This document shows positions 35,782-45,290 of a stretch of 64,000 nt of DNA, one piece after another. Position numbers and translations under genes: made by a program. Each line of letters starts with the position of its first letter. Within the stretch, counting starts at the first letter, position 1. A model generated the notes under the pieces. That model saw only the letters and a list, made by a program, of their open reading frames with translations. It was not told the origin of the DNA and searched no databases. Location of the stretch: positions 1-64,000 of the forward strand of contig NZ_JBLZPK010000033.1 in the NCBI RefSeq assembly GCF_049199905.1, in the 5' to 3' direction. Source of the DNA: Shinella sp032095155. Its GTDB lineage: Bacteria; Pseudomonadota; Alphaproteobacteria; Rhizobiales; Rhizobiaceae.

Positions 35782-36825
35782 TTACTTCGTGGCGTAGAAC
35801 TTCGCCATGTCGGGCAGACGCTTGGTGCGGATGCTGGAAGCCTTTCCGGCGGTGCGGAAGGCCTCGAAACGTTCGCGGCAGACTTCCTGCATGCGGGCGG
35901 TCGCCGGCTTCAGGTAGGTGCGCGGGTCGAAATTGTCCGGCTTCTCCTTGAAGTTCTTGCGGATGGTACCGGTCATGGCGAGACGCAGGTCGGTATCGAT
36001 ATTGACCTTGCGCACGCCGAGCGGGATCGCCTTCTGGATTTCGGCGACCGGAACGCCCCAGGTCTGCTTCATCTCGCCGCCATAGGCGGTGAAGAGATCC
36101 TGCAGGTCCTGCGGAACCGACGAGGAGCCGTGCATGACGAGATGCGTGTTCGGCAGCTTCTTGTTGATCTTGGCGATCGTCTCGATCGACAGGATGTCGC
36201 CATCGGGCGCGCGGGTGAACTTGTAGGCGCCGTGGCTGGTGCCGATGGCGACGGCAAGTGCATCGACCCCGGTCTTGGAGACGAAGTCGAGCGCCTGGTC
36301 CGGGTCGGTCAGCAGTTCGTCGCGCGTCAGCTTGCCTTCGAAGCCGTGGCCGTCTTCCTTTTCGCCGGCGCCCGTTTCCAGGTTGCCGAGACAGCCAAGC
36401 TCACCTTCGACCGAAACGCCGGCCGCATGCGCGATCTTCACGACCTCGGCCGTGACATCGACATTGTATTCGTAGCTGGCGATCGACTTGCCGTCGGCGA
36501 GCAGCGAGCCGTCCATCATGACGGAGGTGAAGCCATTGGTGATTGCCGAAATGCAGGTCGACGGCTGGTCGCCGTGGTCGAGATGGAGGCAGACCGGGAT
36601 ATGCGGATATTCTTCGGCCGCACCCAGGATGAGGTGACGCAGGAACGCATCGCCCGCATAGGAGCGCGCACCGCGGCTTGCCTGCAGGATCACCGGGGAG
36701 TCCGTCGCATCCGCAGCGCGCATGACCGCCTGGACATATTCCAGGTTGTTTACGTTGAATGCCGGCAGTGCGTAATCGTTTTCCGCTGCGTGGTCGAGCA
36801 ATTGCCGCATGGTGATCAATGCCAT
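35782..36825 (-). CDS. fba: Class II fructose-bisphosphate aldolase
   Basis: A 347-residue zinc aldolase that splits fructose-1,6-bisphosphate in glycolysis or forms it in gluconeogenesis. It has the zinc-site blocks VCLHLDHGDQPSTCISAITN and EGELGCLGNLETG, then AIGTSHGAYKF, LVMHGSSSVPQDL and VRKVNIDTDLRLAMTG. These match the long Calvin-cycle-type class II subgroup found in rhizobia. A strong AAAGGAGG ribosome site precedes the ATG at 36825. It is monocistronic, with a terminator after it. Confidence 0.92.
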   Translation of the reverse strand: MALITMRQLLDHAAENDYALPAFNVNNLEYVQAVMRAADATDSPVILQASRGARSYAGDAFLRHLILGAAEEYPHIPVCLHLDHGDQPSTCISAITNGFTSVMMDGSLLADGKSIASYEYNVDVTAEVVKIAHAAGVSVEGELGCLGNLETGAGEKEDGHGFEGKLTRDELLTDPDQALDFVSKTGVDALAVAIGTSHGAYKFTRAPDGDILSIETIAKINKKLPNTHLVMHGSSSVPQDLQDLFTAYGGEMKQTWGVPVAEIQKAIPLGVRKVNIDTDLRLAMTGTIRKNFKEKPDNFDPRTYLKPATARMQEVCRERFEAFRTAGKASSIRTKRLPDMAKFYATK

Positions 36826-36971
36826 TCCTGTCCTCCTTTAGGATGCTGATTTCACGGGTGGCGGCACTATTCACAGAACGCTCCGCCATATGCAACAGGC
36901 CTGAAAGACCGGATTGTAAGCCAAATCGATTAAATGGAGCAGCGGAAATAAATTTCTCGTGGACAGGGTAA

Positions 36972-37001
36972 AAATCCGGCCCGCTCGCGCAGGCCGGATT
37001 T
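36972..37001 (-). terminator. Rho-independent terminator after the FtsK-type gene
   Basis: A 10-bp perfect stem AAATCCGGCC / GGCCGGATTT with a 10-nt loop, about 80 bp after the stop codon. On the minus strand it ends in a short T run. The rest of 36826-37079 contains only the aldolase promoter region and an AT-rich spacer. Confidence 0.75.
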
Positions 37002-37079
37002 CAAAAATACATTCCGATTCAGATAAATAGGACAAATCTCCTCGCCGGCCGCAAAACCATCAACGGCCGGACGAAAGAC

Positions 37080-39785
37080 TTATTCCGCGTCGTCAGCTTC
37101 CGGCGGCGGGAAGCTGCCCCGCTCGCCCGAGATGATCTCGCGCTTGCCGACATGATTGGCCGGGCCGACAAGCCCTTCCTTCTCCATGCGCTCGACCAGG
37201 GACGCGGCCCGGTTGTAACCGACGGCAAGGCGGCGCTGGATATAGGACGTCGAGCACTTGCGGTCGCGCAGCACGACCTTGACGGCCTTCTCGTAGAGAT
37301 CGTCGCCGTCTTCGGCGGCGATATCGCCCTTATCGAAGACGGCACCGCCGGCCGCCGGCTTCTCGTCTTCCTCTTCCTCCTCGTCGGCCGTCACCGTCTC
37401 CAGATATTCCGGACGGCCCTGGGCTTTGAGATGCAGCACGACCTTTTCGACTTCCTCGTCGGAAACGAAGGGACCATGGACGCGGGAGATGCGCCCGCCG
37501 CCGGCCATGTGCAGCATGTCGCCCTGGCCGAGCAGCTGTTCTGCACCCTGTTCGCCGAGGATGGTGCGGCTGTCGATCTTCGACGTGACCTGGAAAGAGA
37601 TGCGCGTCGGGAAGTTCGCCTTGATCGTGCCGGTGATGACGTCGACCGAAGGGCGCTGTGTCGCCATGATCAGGTGGATACCGGCAGCACGGGCCATCTG
37701 GGCGAGACGCTGGATCGCGCCTTCGATCTCCTTGCCGGCGACCATCATCAGGTCGGCCATCTCGTCGACGATGACGACGATGTAAGGCATCGGCTCGAGC
37801 GAGAGTTCCTGCTCCTCGTTGATCGCCTCGCCGGTTCCCTTGTCGAAACCGGTCTGCACGCTGATCGAGATCGTCTCGCCCTTGTCGCGGGCGGCCGCAA
37901 CACGGCTGTTGTAGCCGTCGATATTGCGCACGCCGAGGCGCGACATCTTCCGGTAGCGGTCCTCCATCTCGCGCACCGCCCATTTCAGCGCCATGACGGC
38001 CTTCTTCGGGTCGGTGACGACGGGGGTCAGAAGGTGCGGGATGCCGTCATAGATCGACAGCTCCAGCATCTTGGGATCGACCATGATCAGGCGGCACTCT
38101 TCCGGGCGGAAGCGGTAGAGCAGCGAGAGGATCATCGTGTTGATGGCGACGGACTTGCCCGAGCCGGTGGTGCCGGCGACGAGCAGGTGCGGCATCTTGG
38201 CGAGTTCCGCGATGACGGGTTCGCCACCGATGGTCTTGCCCAGGCACAGCGGCAGCTTGAAGCCGGTGCGGGCGAAATCCTGGCTCTCGATCATCTCGCG
38301 GAAATAGACCGTCTCGCGCGTCTGGTTCGGCAGTTCGATGCCGATGACGTTGCGGCCGGGTACGACCGCCACGCGGGCCGACAGGGCCGACATCGAGCGG
38401 GCGATATCGTCGGCAAGGCCGATGACGCGCGAGGATTTGACGCCCGGCGCCGGCTCGAATTCATAGAGCGTGACGACCGGACCCGGACGGACATGGATGA
38501 TCTCGCCGCGGACGCCGAAATCCTCAAGCACGCTTTCGAGAAGGCCGGCATTCTGTTCCAGCTGCTCCTGCGTCAGCACGAAACCGACGGTGCGCGGCGG
38601 TTCCTGCAGGAGGTCGCGCGGCGGATATTCGTAGGTGTCGCCGGCCGGCGTCGCCATGGTGACCTGGAACGGCTTGGCGCGGGAGAGCACCGAGGACGGC
38701 ATTTCGCGCGCGGGCTCGGCAATCGTAACCTGGGAAACGGCGGCGGCAGGCGCCGGCTTGAATTCGAAAACCGGCAGGACGACTTCGGCGACCGGTTCGA
38801 CGACGGGCGTCGGGACAGTTGCGACCGGCTCGACCTTCGCCTCCGGCACAATGACGGCAGGCTCGGCGATGATGGTGCGGGCCGTTGCCGGACGGCATTC
38901 GACGACGCGGAAGAGCGATGCGATGGAGGACGGCTCTGCGCGCGTCTCGGCGACCGGCATCGGCGCGGGCGGGATGACAACGGGAGCCGGCGTTGGCAGC
39001 GGCATGCGCACGACGGTGGCGACCACGGCCGGCTTTACCCGGACCTCGACTGCATCCTCGTCGGGAACAAACGTTTCCCAGAAGGCATGATCCGAGAGAT
39101 GGGCAAAGCGGGCGATGGCGGCGCGGACATCCGCCTTCACGGCGGGCTTTGCCGCGGTAATGGCAGGCGCGGCCATGCGCGGGACAATGGGCGCACTCGG
39201 CTTGAACACCACAGCGGCATCGGCCGGCGTGCCGACCGTGCCGGCGTCAACCACGGCCTGGACGAGCGGCGGGGCGGGCTCGGTCGGAACAGGGGCGGCG
39301 GCAGCGGCCTCCGCCTGCTGCTCTTCGAAGCGGCGGCGGCGATCCTCAAGGGCCTCGCGCAGGCGCTGGAGCAACTCGGCCTGGCTGAGCTGCGGCGTCA
39401 GGATGGGCTGGGCGGCCTGAACCGGTTGCTCGACCGTTTCGGCGGCCGGCTGAACCTGCTGGGCCTCTTCGGCAGCGGCTTCCTCGATCTTCGCCGCGAC
39501 CTTGTCGGGCGTGCGGGTAAAACGCACGTTCGGGGCCATGTAGAAATGGCTCTCCCAGCTGCCATCGGAAAACTGGCCGGGATCGTAGCTGCGCAGCGCC
39601 GGCGAGCGGAACCGCGGATGATAGGCTTCATCGTTCGCCACCGGCTCATTTGCGGCGTGCCAATCCTCGATTTCCGGCGCAATCTCCGGCAAGGCGTTGT
39701 TTTCATAGGAAGAGTACGCCGATTGCTCGTCGTTCTGCTCTTCGGATTCGAGGACGGGATAGAAGTTTGTTCTGGAAATACGCAT
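37080..39785 (-). CDS. ftsK: FtsK/SpoIIIE-type DNA translocase without N-terminal membrane domain
   Basis: A 901-residue ATP-driven DNA pump. From about residue 430 the motor domain is canonical: Walker A VAGTTGSGKSVAINTM near 540, Walker B YIVVIVDEMADLMMV near 675, and LIMATQRPSVDVITGTIKAN. The C-terminal gamma winged helix (SYIQRRLAVGYNRAASLVER) would read KOPS-like sequences. The first 400 residues are Pro/Ala/Glu/Val-rich linker with no transmembrane helix, unlike division FtsK with four helices. It begins MRISRTNFYPVLES. It is probably the second, soluble FtsK of rhizobia; a link to chromosome-dimer resolution or segregation is inferred. Confidence 0.87.
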   Translation of the reverse strand: MRISRTNFYPVLESEEQNDEQSAYSSYENNALPEIAPEIEDWHAANEPVANDEAYHPRFRSPALRSYDPGQFSDGSWESHFYMAPNVRFTRTPDKVAAKIEEAAAEEAQQVQPAAETVEQPVQAAQPILTPQLSQAELLQRLREALEDRRRRFEEQQAEAAAAAPVPTEPAPPLVQAVVDAGTVGTPADAAVVFKPSAPIVPRMAAPAITAAKPAVKADVRAAIARFAHLSDHAFWETFVPDEDAVEVRVKPAVVATVVRMPLPTPAPVVIPPAPMPVAETRAEPSSIASLFRVVECRPATARTIIAEPAVIVPEAKVEPVATVPTPVVEPVAEVVLPVFEFKPAPAAAVSQVTIAEPAREMPSSVLSRAKPFQVTMATPAGDTYEYPPRDLLQEPPRTVGFVLTQEQLEQNAGLLESVLEDFGVRGEIIHVRPGPVVTLYEFEPAPGVKSSRVIGLADDIARSMSALSARVAVVPGRNVIGIELPNQTRETVYFREMIESQDFARTGFKLPLCLGKTIGGEPVIAELAKMPHLLVAGTTGSGKSVAINTMILSLLYRFRPEECRLIMVDPKMLELSIYDGIPHLLTPVVTDPKKAVMALKWAVREMEDRYRKMSRLGVRNIDGYNSRVAAARDKGETISISVQTGFDKGTGEAINEEQELSLEPMPYIVVIVDEMADLMMVAGKEIEGAIQRLAQMARAAGIHLIMATQRPSVDVITGTIKANFPTRISFQVTSKIDSRTILGEQGAEQLLGQGDMLHMAGGGRISRVHGPFVSDEEVEKVVLHLKAQGRPEYLETVTADEEEEEDEKPAAGGAVFDKGDIAAEDGDDLYEKAVKVVLRDRKCSTSYIQRRLAVGYNRAASLVERMEKEGLVGPANHVGKREIISGERGSFPPPEADDAE

Positions 39786-39892
39786 GAACCTGCACACTCG
39801 ACGATCATTGCCGATAGGGATGCGTAGATGGTTAGGAAATGAAGGTTAACAATGTCTTTGGAACGGACGGAAATCGTGTTGCCGATCCCGTT

Positions 39893-40960
39893 TCATTCCA
39901 CCCGTCTGCCCTCGCTGTCGAAGAGATGAAGCCTGTCCTGCGGCAGGTCGACGCGCACGACAGGGCCGGGATTCAGCATCCGTCTGTCCTGCGAAAAAAT
40001 TTTCATCGGAATGCCTTGGATCGTCACATGCATGATGATGCCGAAGCCCGTCGGCTCGATGAGGTCGACCCCGGCCTCCAGCGCACCGTTGTCGGCGAGA
40101 ATCACATGTTCAGGACGGATGCCGAGCGTCGCCGCAGACCCTGATTCGAAACCCTCGCGCTTGCGGATGGGAAGCGTCGTGCCGTTCGGGAGTCTCAGAT
40201 CGGCATGGTCGCCCGAGACGAGATAGCGCCCCTCGAAGAAGTTCATGCCGGGGGAACCGATGAAGCCCGCGACGAAAAGGTTCGCCGGACGGTCGTAGAG
40301 GTCGAGCGGCGAGCCGACCTGCTGGACGATGCCGCCATGCATGGCGACGATCCGGTCCGCCAGCGTCATCGCTTCGATCTGGTCGTGCGTGACATAGATG
40401 GAGGTCGCGCGAAGATCGCCGTGCAGCTTCTTGATTTCGGCGCGCATCTGCTCGCGCAGGCGGGCATCAAGGTTCGACAGCGGCTCGTCGAACAGGAAGG
40501 CCTTGGGCTGGCGCACGATGGCGCGGCCCATGGCGACACGCTGGCGCTGGCCGCCCGAGAGCGCCTTGGGGCGTCGCTCAAGCAGCGGTTCGAGGCCAAG
40601 CTTAGCAGCAGCCCCGCCAACGGCGCTGGCGATCTTCTCCTTGGTCGAGCGGCGCAGGCGCAGGCTGTAGCTCATATTGTCGGCGACGCTCATATGCGGA
40701 TAGAGCGCGTAGGACTGGAACACCATGGCGATGTCACGGTCCTTCGGCGCGAGATCGTTGACGCGTTTTCCGTCGATGCGGATATCGCCGGACGTGACGT
40801 CCTCCAACCCTGCGATCATGCGCAGCAGGGTGGACTTGCCGCAGCCGGAAGGGCCGACCAGCACGATAAACTCGCCGTCGCGGATGGTGAGATCGACGCC
40901 GTGCAGGACGGGGAAGGCGCCGAAGCTTTTGCGGATGCCTTGGATATCGATGGAAGCCAT
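39893..40960 (-). CDS. Sugar ABC transporter ATP-binding protein (UgpC/MalK type)
   Basis: ATPase of 355 residues for a family 1 sugar importer. It shows Walker A GPSGCGKST at residues 36-44, the signature LSGGQRQRVAMGRA, Walker B AFLFDEPLSNLDA and a C-terminal regulatory domain (TLGIRPEHVIL, VDLPQDRLHLFD). It is the last gene of a six-gene operon with SBP, two permeases, a PLP enzyme and a GntR regulator. Confidence 0.9.
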   Translation of the reverse strand: MASIDIQGIRKSFGAFPVLHGVDLTIRDGEFIVLVGPSGCGKSTLLRMIAGLEDVTSGDIRIDGKRVNDLAPKDRDIAMVFQSYALYPHMSVADNMSYSLRLRRSTKEKIASAVGGAAAKLGLEPLLERRPKALSGGQRQRVAMGRAIVRQPKAFLFDEPLSNLDARLREQMRAEIKKLHGDLRATSIYVTHDQIEAMTLADRIVAMHGGIVQQVGSPLDLYDRPANLFVAGFIGSPGMNFFEGRYLVSGDHADLRLPNGTTLPIRKREGFESGSAATLGIRPEHVILADNGALEAGVDLIEPTGFGIIMHVTIQGIPMKIFSQDRRMLNPGPVVRVDLPQDRLHLFDSEGRRVE

Positions 40961-40971
40961 GGGAAGCCCTT

Positions 40972-41802
40972 TCAGCCTTTGACCGCGCCGGCCGTCAGGC
41001 CCTGCACGAGATAGCGCTGGATGAGGAGGAAGAAGAGGCAGGCCGGGATGAGCGCGAGCACGCCCGCCGCCATCATCTGCCCGAAATCGACCGAGAATTT
41101 CGAAACGAAGGTGAGAAGCCCTACCGGGAAGGTCGAGGAATCGTTGCCCGAGATCAGCATCAGCGCGAAGAGCAGTTCGCTCCAGGCCGCGGTGAAGACG
41201 AAGCCGAGCGTCGCGGCGAGGCCGGGCAGCGTCAATGGCAGGATGATCTGGCGGAAGGCGACGAACTGCGTGGCACCATCGATCATCGCCGCCTCCTCCA
41301 GATCCTTCGGAATGCCGTCGAAGAAGGACTGCATGAGGAAGGTGGCGAAGGGCACGTTAAAGGCGGTGTAGACGAGGACGAGGCCGGTGAGGCTGTTGGT
41401 GAGCCCGAGCGGCGAGAGCATCTTGAAGATCGGCGCCACCAGCATGACCAGTGGGAACATCTGCGTGATCAGCATCAAGGCGACGATCCAGTACTTTGCC
41501 CGGAACTGGAAGCGCGACAGCGCATAGCCGGCAAGCGAGGCGAGGATCGTTACCGTCACCGCAGTGGAGCCGGCGACGATGAGACTGTTCTTGAAGAAGG
41601 TCGGGAAGGCGCTGTGCGCGATGACGAAGGAATAGTGCTCGAACGTCGTGCGCGACGGCCACATCCGCACGCCCTCGCTGTAGAGCAGGTCGTTCGGCGT
41701 CACGGACACTTTCAGGAGCCAGAACAGGGGGAAGAGTGCAAAGACGATATAGGCGAGGATCGCCAGGCGATGCAGGATGGTGAGAACGGGTTTGCTTCTC
41801 AT
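40972..41802 (-). CDS. Sugar ABC transporter permease (MalG type)
   Basis: Inner-membrane permease of 276 residues. It starts HRLAILAYIVFALFPLFWLL, and has the EAA loop EEAAMIDGATQFVAFRQIIL, and SGNDSSTFPVGLLTFVSKFS near the end, all typical of MalG/UgpE proteins. It ends 11 bp before the ATPase gene. Confidence 0.9.
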   Translation of the reverse strand: MRSKPVLTILHRLAILAYIVFALFPLFWLLKVSVTPNDLLYSEGVRMWPSRTTFEHYSFVIAHSAFPTFFKNSLIVAGSTAVTVTILASLAGYALSRFQFRAKYWIVALMLITQMFPLVMLVAPIFKMLSPLGLTNSLTGLVLVYTAFNVPFATFLMQSFFDGIPKDLEEAAMIDGATQFVAFRQIILPLTLPGLAATLGFVFTAAWSELLFALMLISGNDSSTFPVGLLTFVSKFSVDFGQMMAAGVLALIPACLFFLLIQRYLVQGLTAGAVKG

Positions 41803-41806
41803 GGCA

Positions 41807-42730
41807 TCACCCCTTGTTGAGCAGCGTCTGCCGCAGCAGCACGATCAGCAGCGAATAGACGAGCAGGAGCACGAGCAACACGAGGGCAATCGCCGAGGCA
41901 TAGCCGAAATCGAGCCGCTTGAAGGCCTGCGTGAAGATGTAGCTCGCGACGATCTGGGTGCGGTCGGCCGGCCCGCCATTGGTCATGACGATGATGAGGT
42001 CGGCGAAATTGGAGATCCAGACGGTGCGCAGCAGGATGGTGATGGCGATGGTCGGCGCCAGGAACGGCAGCGTGATCGACATAAAACGCTGCACCGGCCC
42101 TGCCCCGTCGATGCTTGCGGCCTCGTAAAGGTCACGCGGGATCGCCTGAAGCGCAGCGAGCAAGGTGATCGCGAAGAAGGGGATGCCCCACCAGACATTG
42201 GCGGCGATCGGCCCCCACATGGCAAGCTGCGGGTCGGACAAGATGTTGTTCGGCGCATCGAGCAGGCCGAGCGCATAGAGCCAGTGCGGCAGCGGGCCGA
42301 TCACGGGATTGAACAGCCACGCCCAGTTGAGGCCGGCCAGGAAGCTCGGCACCGCCCAGGGCAGGAAGACCAGCGCCTGCGCCAGACCGCGCCCGGCGAA
42401 GGGCTTGTCCAGGAGTAGTGCGAGGATGAGACCGAAGATGAACTGCAGGAAGACCGAAGCCCCCGTCCACCACAGCGTGTTGCGCAGCGCCCGGAAGAAG
42501 GCCTGATCCTGTCCGAGCGCGCGGAAATGATCGAGCCCGATGAAACCGCCCGAGAACGGGTTCAACAGCTGGATATCGCGAAAGGCGTAGGAAATGCCGA
42601 GCGCCAGCGGCACCAGCATGATGCCGACGACAAGGATCAGCGCCGGCGCGCTATAGAGATACGGTTCCGACGCGTCGGCGATCCGCTTTCGAAGCGGCTT
42701 TGCGGCGTGCGAATGGGCGGCAAGGGTCAT
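41807..42730 (-). CDS. Sugar ABC transporter permease (MalF type)
   Basis: Inner-membrane permease of 307 residues. Features are YLYSAPALILVVGIMLVPLA, FIGLDHFRALGQDQAFFRAL and the EAA loop YEAASIDGAGPVQRFMSITL, with PSFLAGLNWAWLFNP. It forms the channel with the downstream permease. The preceding intergenic space holds a stable hairpin that separates it from the binding-protein gene. Confidence 0.9.
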   Translation of the reverse strand: MTLAAHSHAAKPLRKRIADASEPYLYSAPALILVVGIMLVPLALGISYAFRDIQLLNPFSGGFIGLDHFRALGQDQAFFRALRNTLWWTGASVFLQFIFGLILALLLDKPFAGRGLAQALVFLPWAVPSFLAGLNWAWLFNPVIGPLPHWLYALGLLDAPNNILSDPQLAMWGPIAANVWWGIPFFAITLLAALQAIPRDLYEAASIDGAGPVQRFMSITLPFLAPTIAITILLRTVWISNFADLIIVMTNGGPADRTQIVASYIFTQAFKRLDFGYASAIALVLLVLLLVYSLLIVLLRQTLLNKG

Positions 42731-42776
42731 CGTCTCGCTTCCGTTAGGTGGCGGGGCGTTTCAAGAACGGGAATGT

Positions 42777-42808
42777 CTCCGGGCGGAGCCTCGTATCTCC
42801 GCCCGGAG
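42777..42808 (-). other. Intergenic stem-loop between binding-protein and permease genes
   Basis: A perfect 11-bp stem, CTCCGGGCGGA at 42777-42787 and TCCGCCCGGAG at 42798-42808, with a 10-nt loop. It has no T tract. Such hairpins after binding-protein genes often protect that part of the mRNA and keep the binding protein more abundant than the permeases; that role here is inferred. Confidence 0.7.
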
Positions 42809-42819
42809 GTTCCTCAGGC

Positions 42820-44079
42820 CTATTTCTTGGCGAGGAACTTCTGCTGTGCCTTGGTCAGGTAATCGGCCCACTGGTTGGCCAATTCCTCGGGGGTGATGTC
42901 GCCGAGAAGAGCCTCCTGCGAGGTCTTGATGACGAGCGAATCCTTGAAGAAGGCGAACTCTTCGAGATGCGTCGGCATGACGGTCGGCACGGCATCCTTG
43001 TCTTCAAGCTCGGCGAACCAGCCCTTGAACTGTTCGCTGGCATAGAAGGGATCCTTCTCGGCGGACATATGGACCGGCAATGCGCCGGTGCGCTTGTTCC
43101 ACTCGATATTGCCCTCCGGGCCTTCAAGCGTTTCGATCAGCTTCCAGGAAAGGTCCTTGTTGGCACTGGAGGCGAACATCGACCAGCCGGCGAAACCGAT
43201 CGTCGGGAAGGTCTTGCCATCAGGCCCCTTCGGCATAGTCATGATGCCGTAGTCTTCCGCCTTCATGCGCTCGGCAATGGCGATGAGCGCATCCGGATCC
43301 TGATCGAGGAAGGCGCAGGTACCGGAATAAAAGCCGGCGACGATCTCGTTGAAGCCCCAGTTGACGCTGTCCTTCGGCGCATAACCGTTCTTGTAGAGGT
43401 CGATCACCCAGGTCAGGCCTTTCACCCAGCCTTCACTGTTGAAGGTGGAGGTGCCGTCTTCGTTGAAGAACGTATTGGAGCCGGCCATGGAAGCGCCGAA
43501 CATCACCCAGCCGTTCAGGCCGCCCGGACCGCCACGCAGGCAGTAGCCGTACTTGCCCGGAAGGGCCGAGACCTTCTTGGAGGCCTCCGCAAATTCGTCC
43601 ATCGTCTTCGGCGGCTCGGAAACACCGGCCTCCGCAAGCAGCTTCTTGTTGTAGAACATGGCGCGCAGATAGAAGCCGTAGGGCAGCATGTAGGCCGTGT
43701 CCTTGATGTCGCGGCCGAGCTCCAGTGCACGCGGCGTCAGGCCGGCTGTGTACTCCCATTTGGCGAGATAGGGCTCGAGGCTTTCGAGCATGCCGTTGTT
43801 GGCATAGAGCGACAGCCAGGTATCGGGCATTTCCACGACATCAGGCACTTCACCGGCGGAGACCATGGTGGCGAACTTCTGGAACGCCTCGCCCCAGGGC
43901 AGCGAGATGATCTCGACCTTGGTCCCGGGGTTCGCGGCCTCGAATTTTCCGACGATGGATTTCAGCGTCTCGGTGCGCTCGGGGCTGGTGATCACCTCGA
44001 CGAGCTTCAGCGTCGTGTCGGCCAGCGCACTCGTCGCCATCAACGCGGTGAGCAGGGCTGCGGTCAAAAGTCTCTTCAT
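42820..44079 (-). CDS. Sugar-type ABC transporter substrate-binding protein
   Basis: Periplasmic family 1 binding protein of 419 residues. It has a signal peptide (MKRLLTAALLTALMATSALA, cleavage before DTTLK) and family blocks IVGKFEAANPGTKVEIISLP, GEVPDVVEMPDTWLSLYANN, YMLPYGFYLRAMFYNKKLL and TIGFAGWSMFASSANKD. It lies 38 bp after the PLP enzyme gene. The close link to a Cys/Met-type PLP enzyme makes the cargo unclear. Confidence 0.9.
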   Translation of the reverse strand: MKRLLTAALLTALMATSALADTTLKLVEVITSPERTETLKSIVGKFEAANPGTKVEIISLPWGEAFQKFATMVSAGEVPDVVEMPDTWLSLYANNGMLESLEPYLAKWEYTAGLTPRALELGRDIKDTAYMLPYGFYLRAMFYNKKLLAEAGVSEPPKTMDEFAEASKKVSALPGKYGYCLRGGPGGLNGWVMFGASMAGSNTFFNEDGTSTFNSEGWVKGLTWVIDLYKNGYAPKDSVNWGFNEIVAGFYSGTCAFLDQDPDALIAIAERMKAEDYGIMTMPKGPDGKTFPTIGFAGWSMFASSANKDLSWKLIETLEGPEGNIEWNKRTGALPVHMSAEKDPFYASEQFKGWFAELEDKDAVPTVMPTHLEEFAFFKDSLVIKTSQEALLGDITPEELANQWADYLTKAQQKFLAKK

Positions 44080-44117
44080 GGTCGTTCCCTCTTTTCTCTT
44101 TGCTTTGGATTTTGACG

Positions 44118-45290
44118 TCAGGCTTCGGTCGCGGCAGAGATCGCCGCTTCCAGATCACTCCACAGGGCCTCGGTTCCCTCCAGGCCGATATGGAGACGCA
44201 CGGACCGCGCGTGAATGCCGAAGGCATGCGCGGAATTGGGTTGGGCCTTCTGCTCCAGCACGACCTCGCCCGGCACGATCAGGCTCTCGTGCCCGCCCCA
44301 GGAGACGCCGAGCTTGAAAAGCTTGAGATGGTCGGCGAAGGCCCTGATATCGACGCCCTCGCGGAAGACGAAGGAGAACAGGCCGGACGTGCCGGTAAGC
44401 CCCGGCGGCAGGCGGTTGGCGAGGGCGGGATGGCAGACCGTCTCGACGATATCGAGCGCCTGCAGGCGCCTGGCGATCTCCAGCCCCGCCGCCTCATGCG
44501 CCCTCATGCGGATCGGCAGGGTGCGCAGGCCACGGATCAGGAGCCAGGCATCGAAGGGCGAAAGCTTGCCGCCGAGATAGGGATAGGCTTCCGAGCGGAT
44601 GCGGCCGACCAGTTCCTTCGAGCCGGTGACGATGCCCGCGACCACGTCGCTGTGCCCGCCGAGATATTTCGACGCCGAATGCAGCACGAGATCGACGCCG
44701 AGCGACAGCGGCTTCTGGAAGATCGGGCTCGCCCAGCTGTTGTCGATGACGCTGACAGCGCCGTGCCGCTTGGCAATCGCGGCGAGCGCGCCCACGTCAT
44801 GCGCCTCCATCACCCAGCTCGTCGGGCTTTCGATATAGAGCAGCTTGGCGCCGGGCATGGCCTTCTCCATGGCCTCCTCATCGCGCCCATCGACATAGGT
44901 CACCTCGATCTTCATGCGCTTCAGATGCGTGCCGAACAGGCGGAAGGCATCTGGATAACAATGGCGCACGGCGACGATGCGGTCGCCGGGCTCGACGAAG
45001 GAGAGCACGGTGGAGGAGATTGCCGCCATGCCGCTGGCAAAACCCAGCGCATCCTCGCCGCCTTCGAGCTTCGCCAGCATTTCCTCGAAAGCACGCACCG
45101 TCGGGTTGAGGCCGCGCGTATAGATCGGGCGCACGATCTCGCCGCGATAGGCCGAAACCATCTCGTCATAGCTGCCGAAGGTGAAGAGCGAGGTCTGCAC
45201 GATGGGCGGCACCACGGCCTCGAAGGCATTCGCCTCGTCATGGGCGACGATCAGCGAGGCAAGGTCGAACGGATCGGCTCCGTTGGTCAT
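44118..45290 (-). CDS. Cys/Met metabolism PLP-dependent enzyme (cystathionine gamma-synthase/beta-lyase-like)
   Basis: A 390-residue fold-type I enzyme. Typical motifs: PPIVQTSLFTFGSYDEM, the PLP-Arg/Tyr region YTRGLNPTVRAFEEMLAKLE, GFASGMAAISSTVLSF, YIESPTSWVMEAHDVGALA, the lysine in LHSASKYLGGHSDVVAG, and RLHIGLEGTEALWSDLE. The family makes or breaks C-S or C-N bonds on Cys, Met, homoserine or related amino acids. The ATG at 45290 overlaps the GntR stop by 4 bp. It is the first enzyme gene of an operon otherwise devoted to a sugar-type importer, so the substrate may be an imported conjugate. The reaction is unknown. Confidence 0.86.
   Translation of the reverse strand: MTNGADPFDLASLIVAHDEANAFEAVVPPIVQTSLFTFGSYDEMVSAYRGEIVRPIYTRGLNPTVRAFEEMLAKLEGGEDALGFASGMAAISSTVLSFVEPGDRIVAVRHCYPDAFRLFGTHLKRMKIEVTYVDGRDEEAMEKAMPGAKLLYIESPTSWVMEAHDVGALAAIAKRHGAVSVIDNSWASPIFQKPLSLGVDLVLHSASKYLGGHSDVVAGIVTGSKELVGRIRSEAYPYLGGKLSPFDAWLLIRGLRTLPIRMRAHEAAGLEIARRLQALDIVETVCHPALANRLPPGLTGTSGLFSFVFREGVDIRAFADHLKLFKLGVSWGGHESLIVPGEVVLEQKAQPNSAHAFGIHARSVRLHIGLEGTEALWSDLEAAISAATEA

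Noticed and set aside
37152..39827. Open frame of 891 codons on the plus strand
   Set aside because: It lies fully opposite the FtsK-type gene. Its product is rich in Asp, Arg, Gly and His with no recognisable domain, while the minus strand has clear motor motifs.
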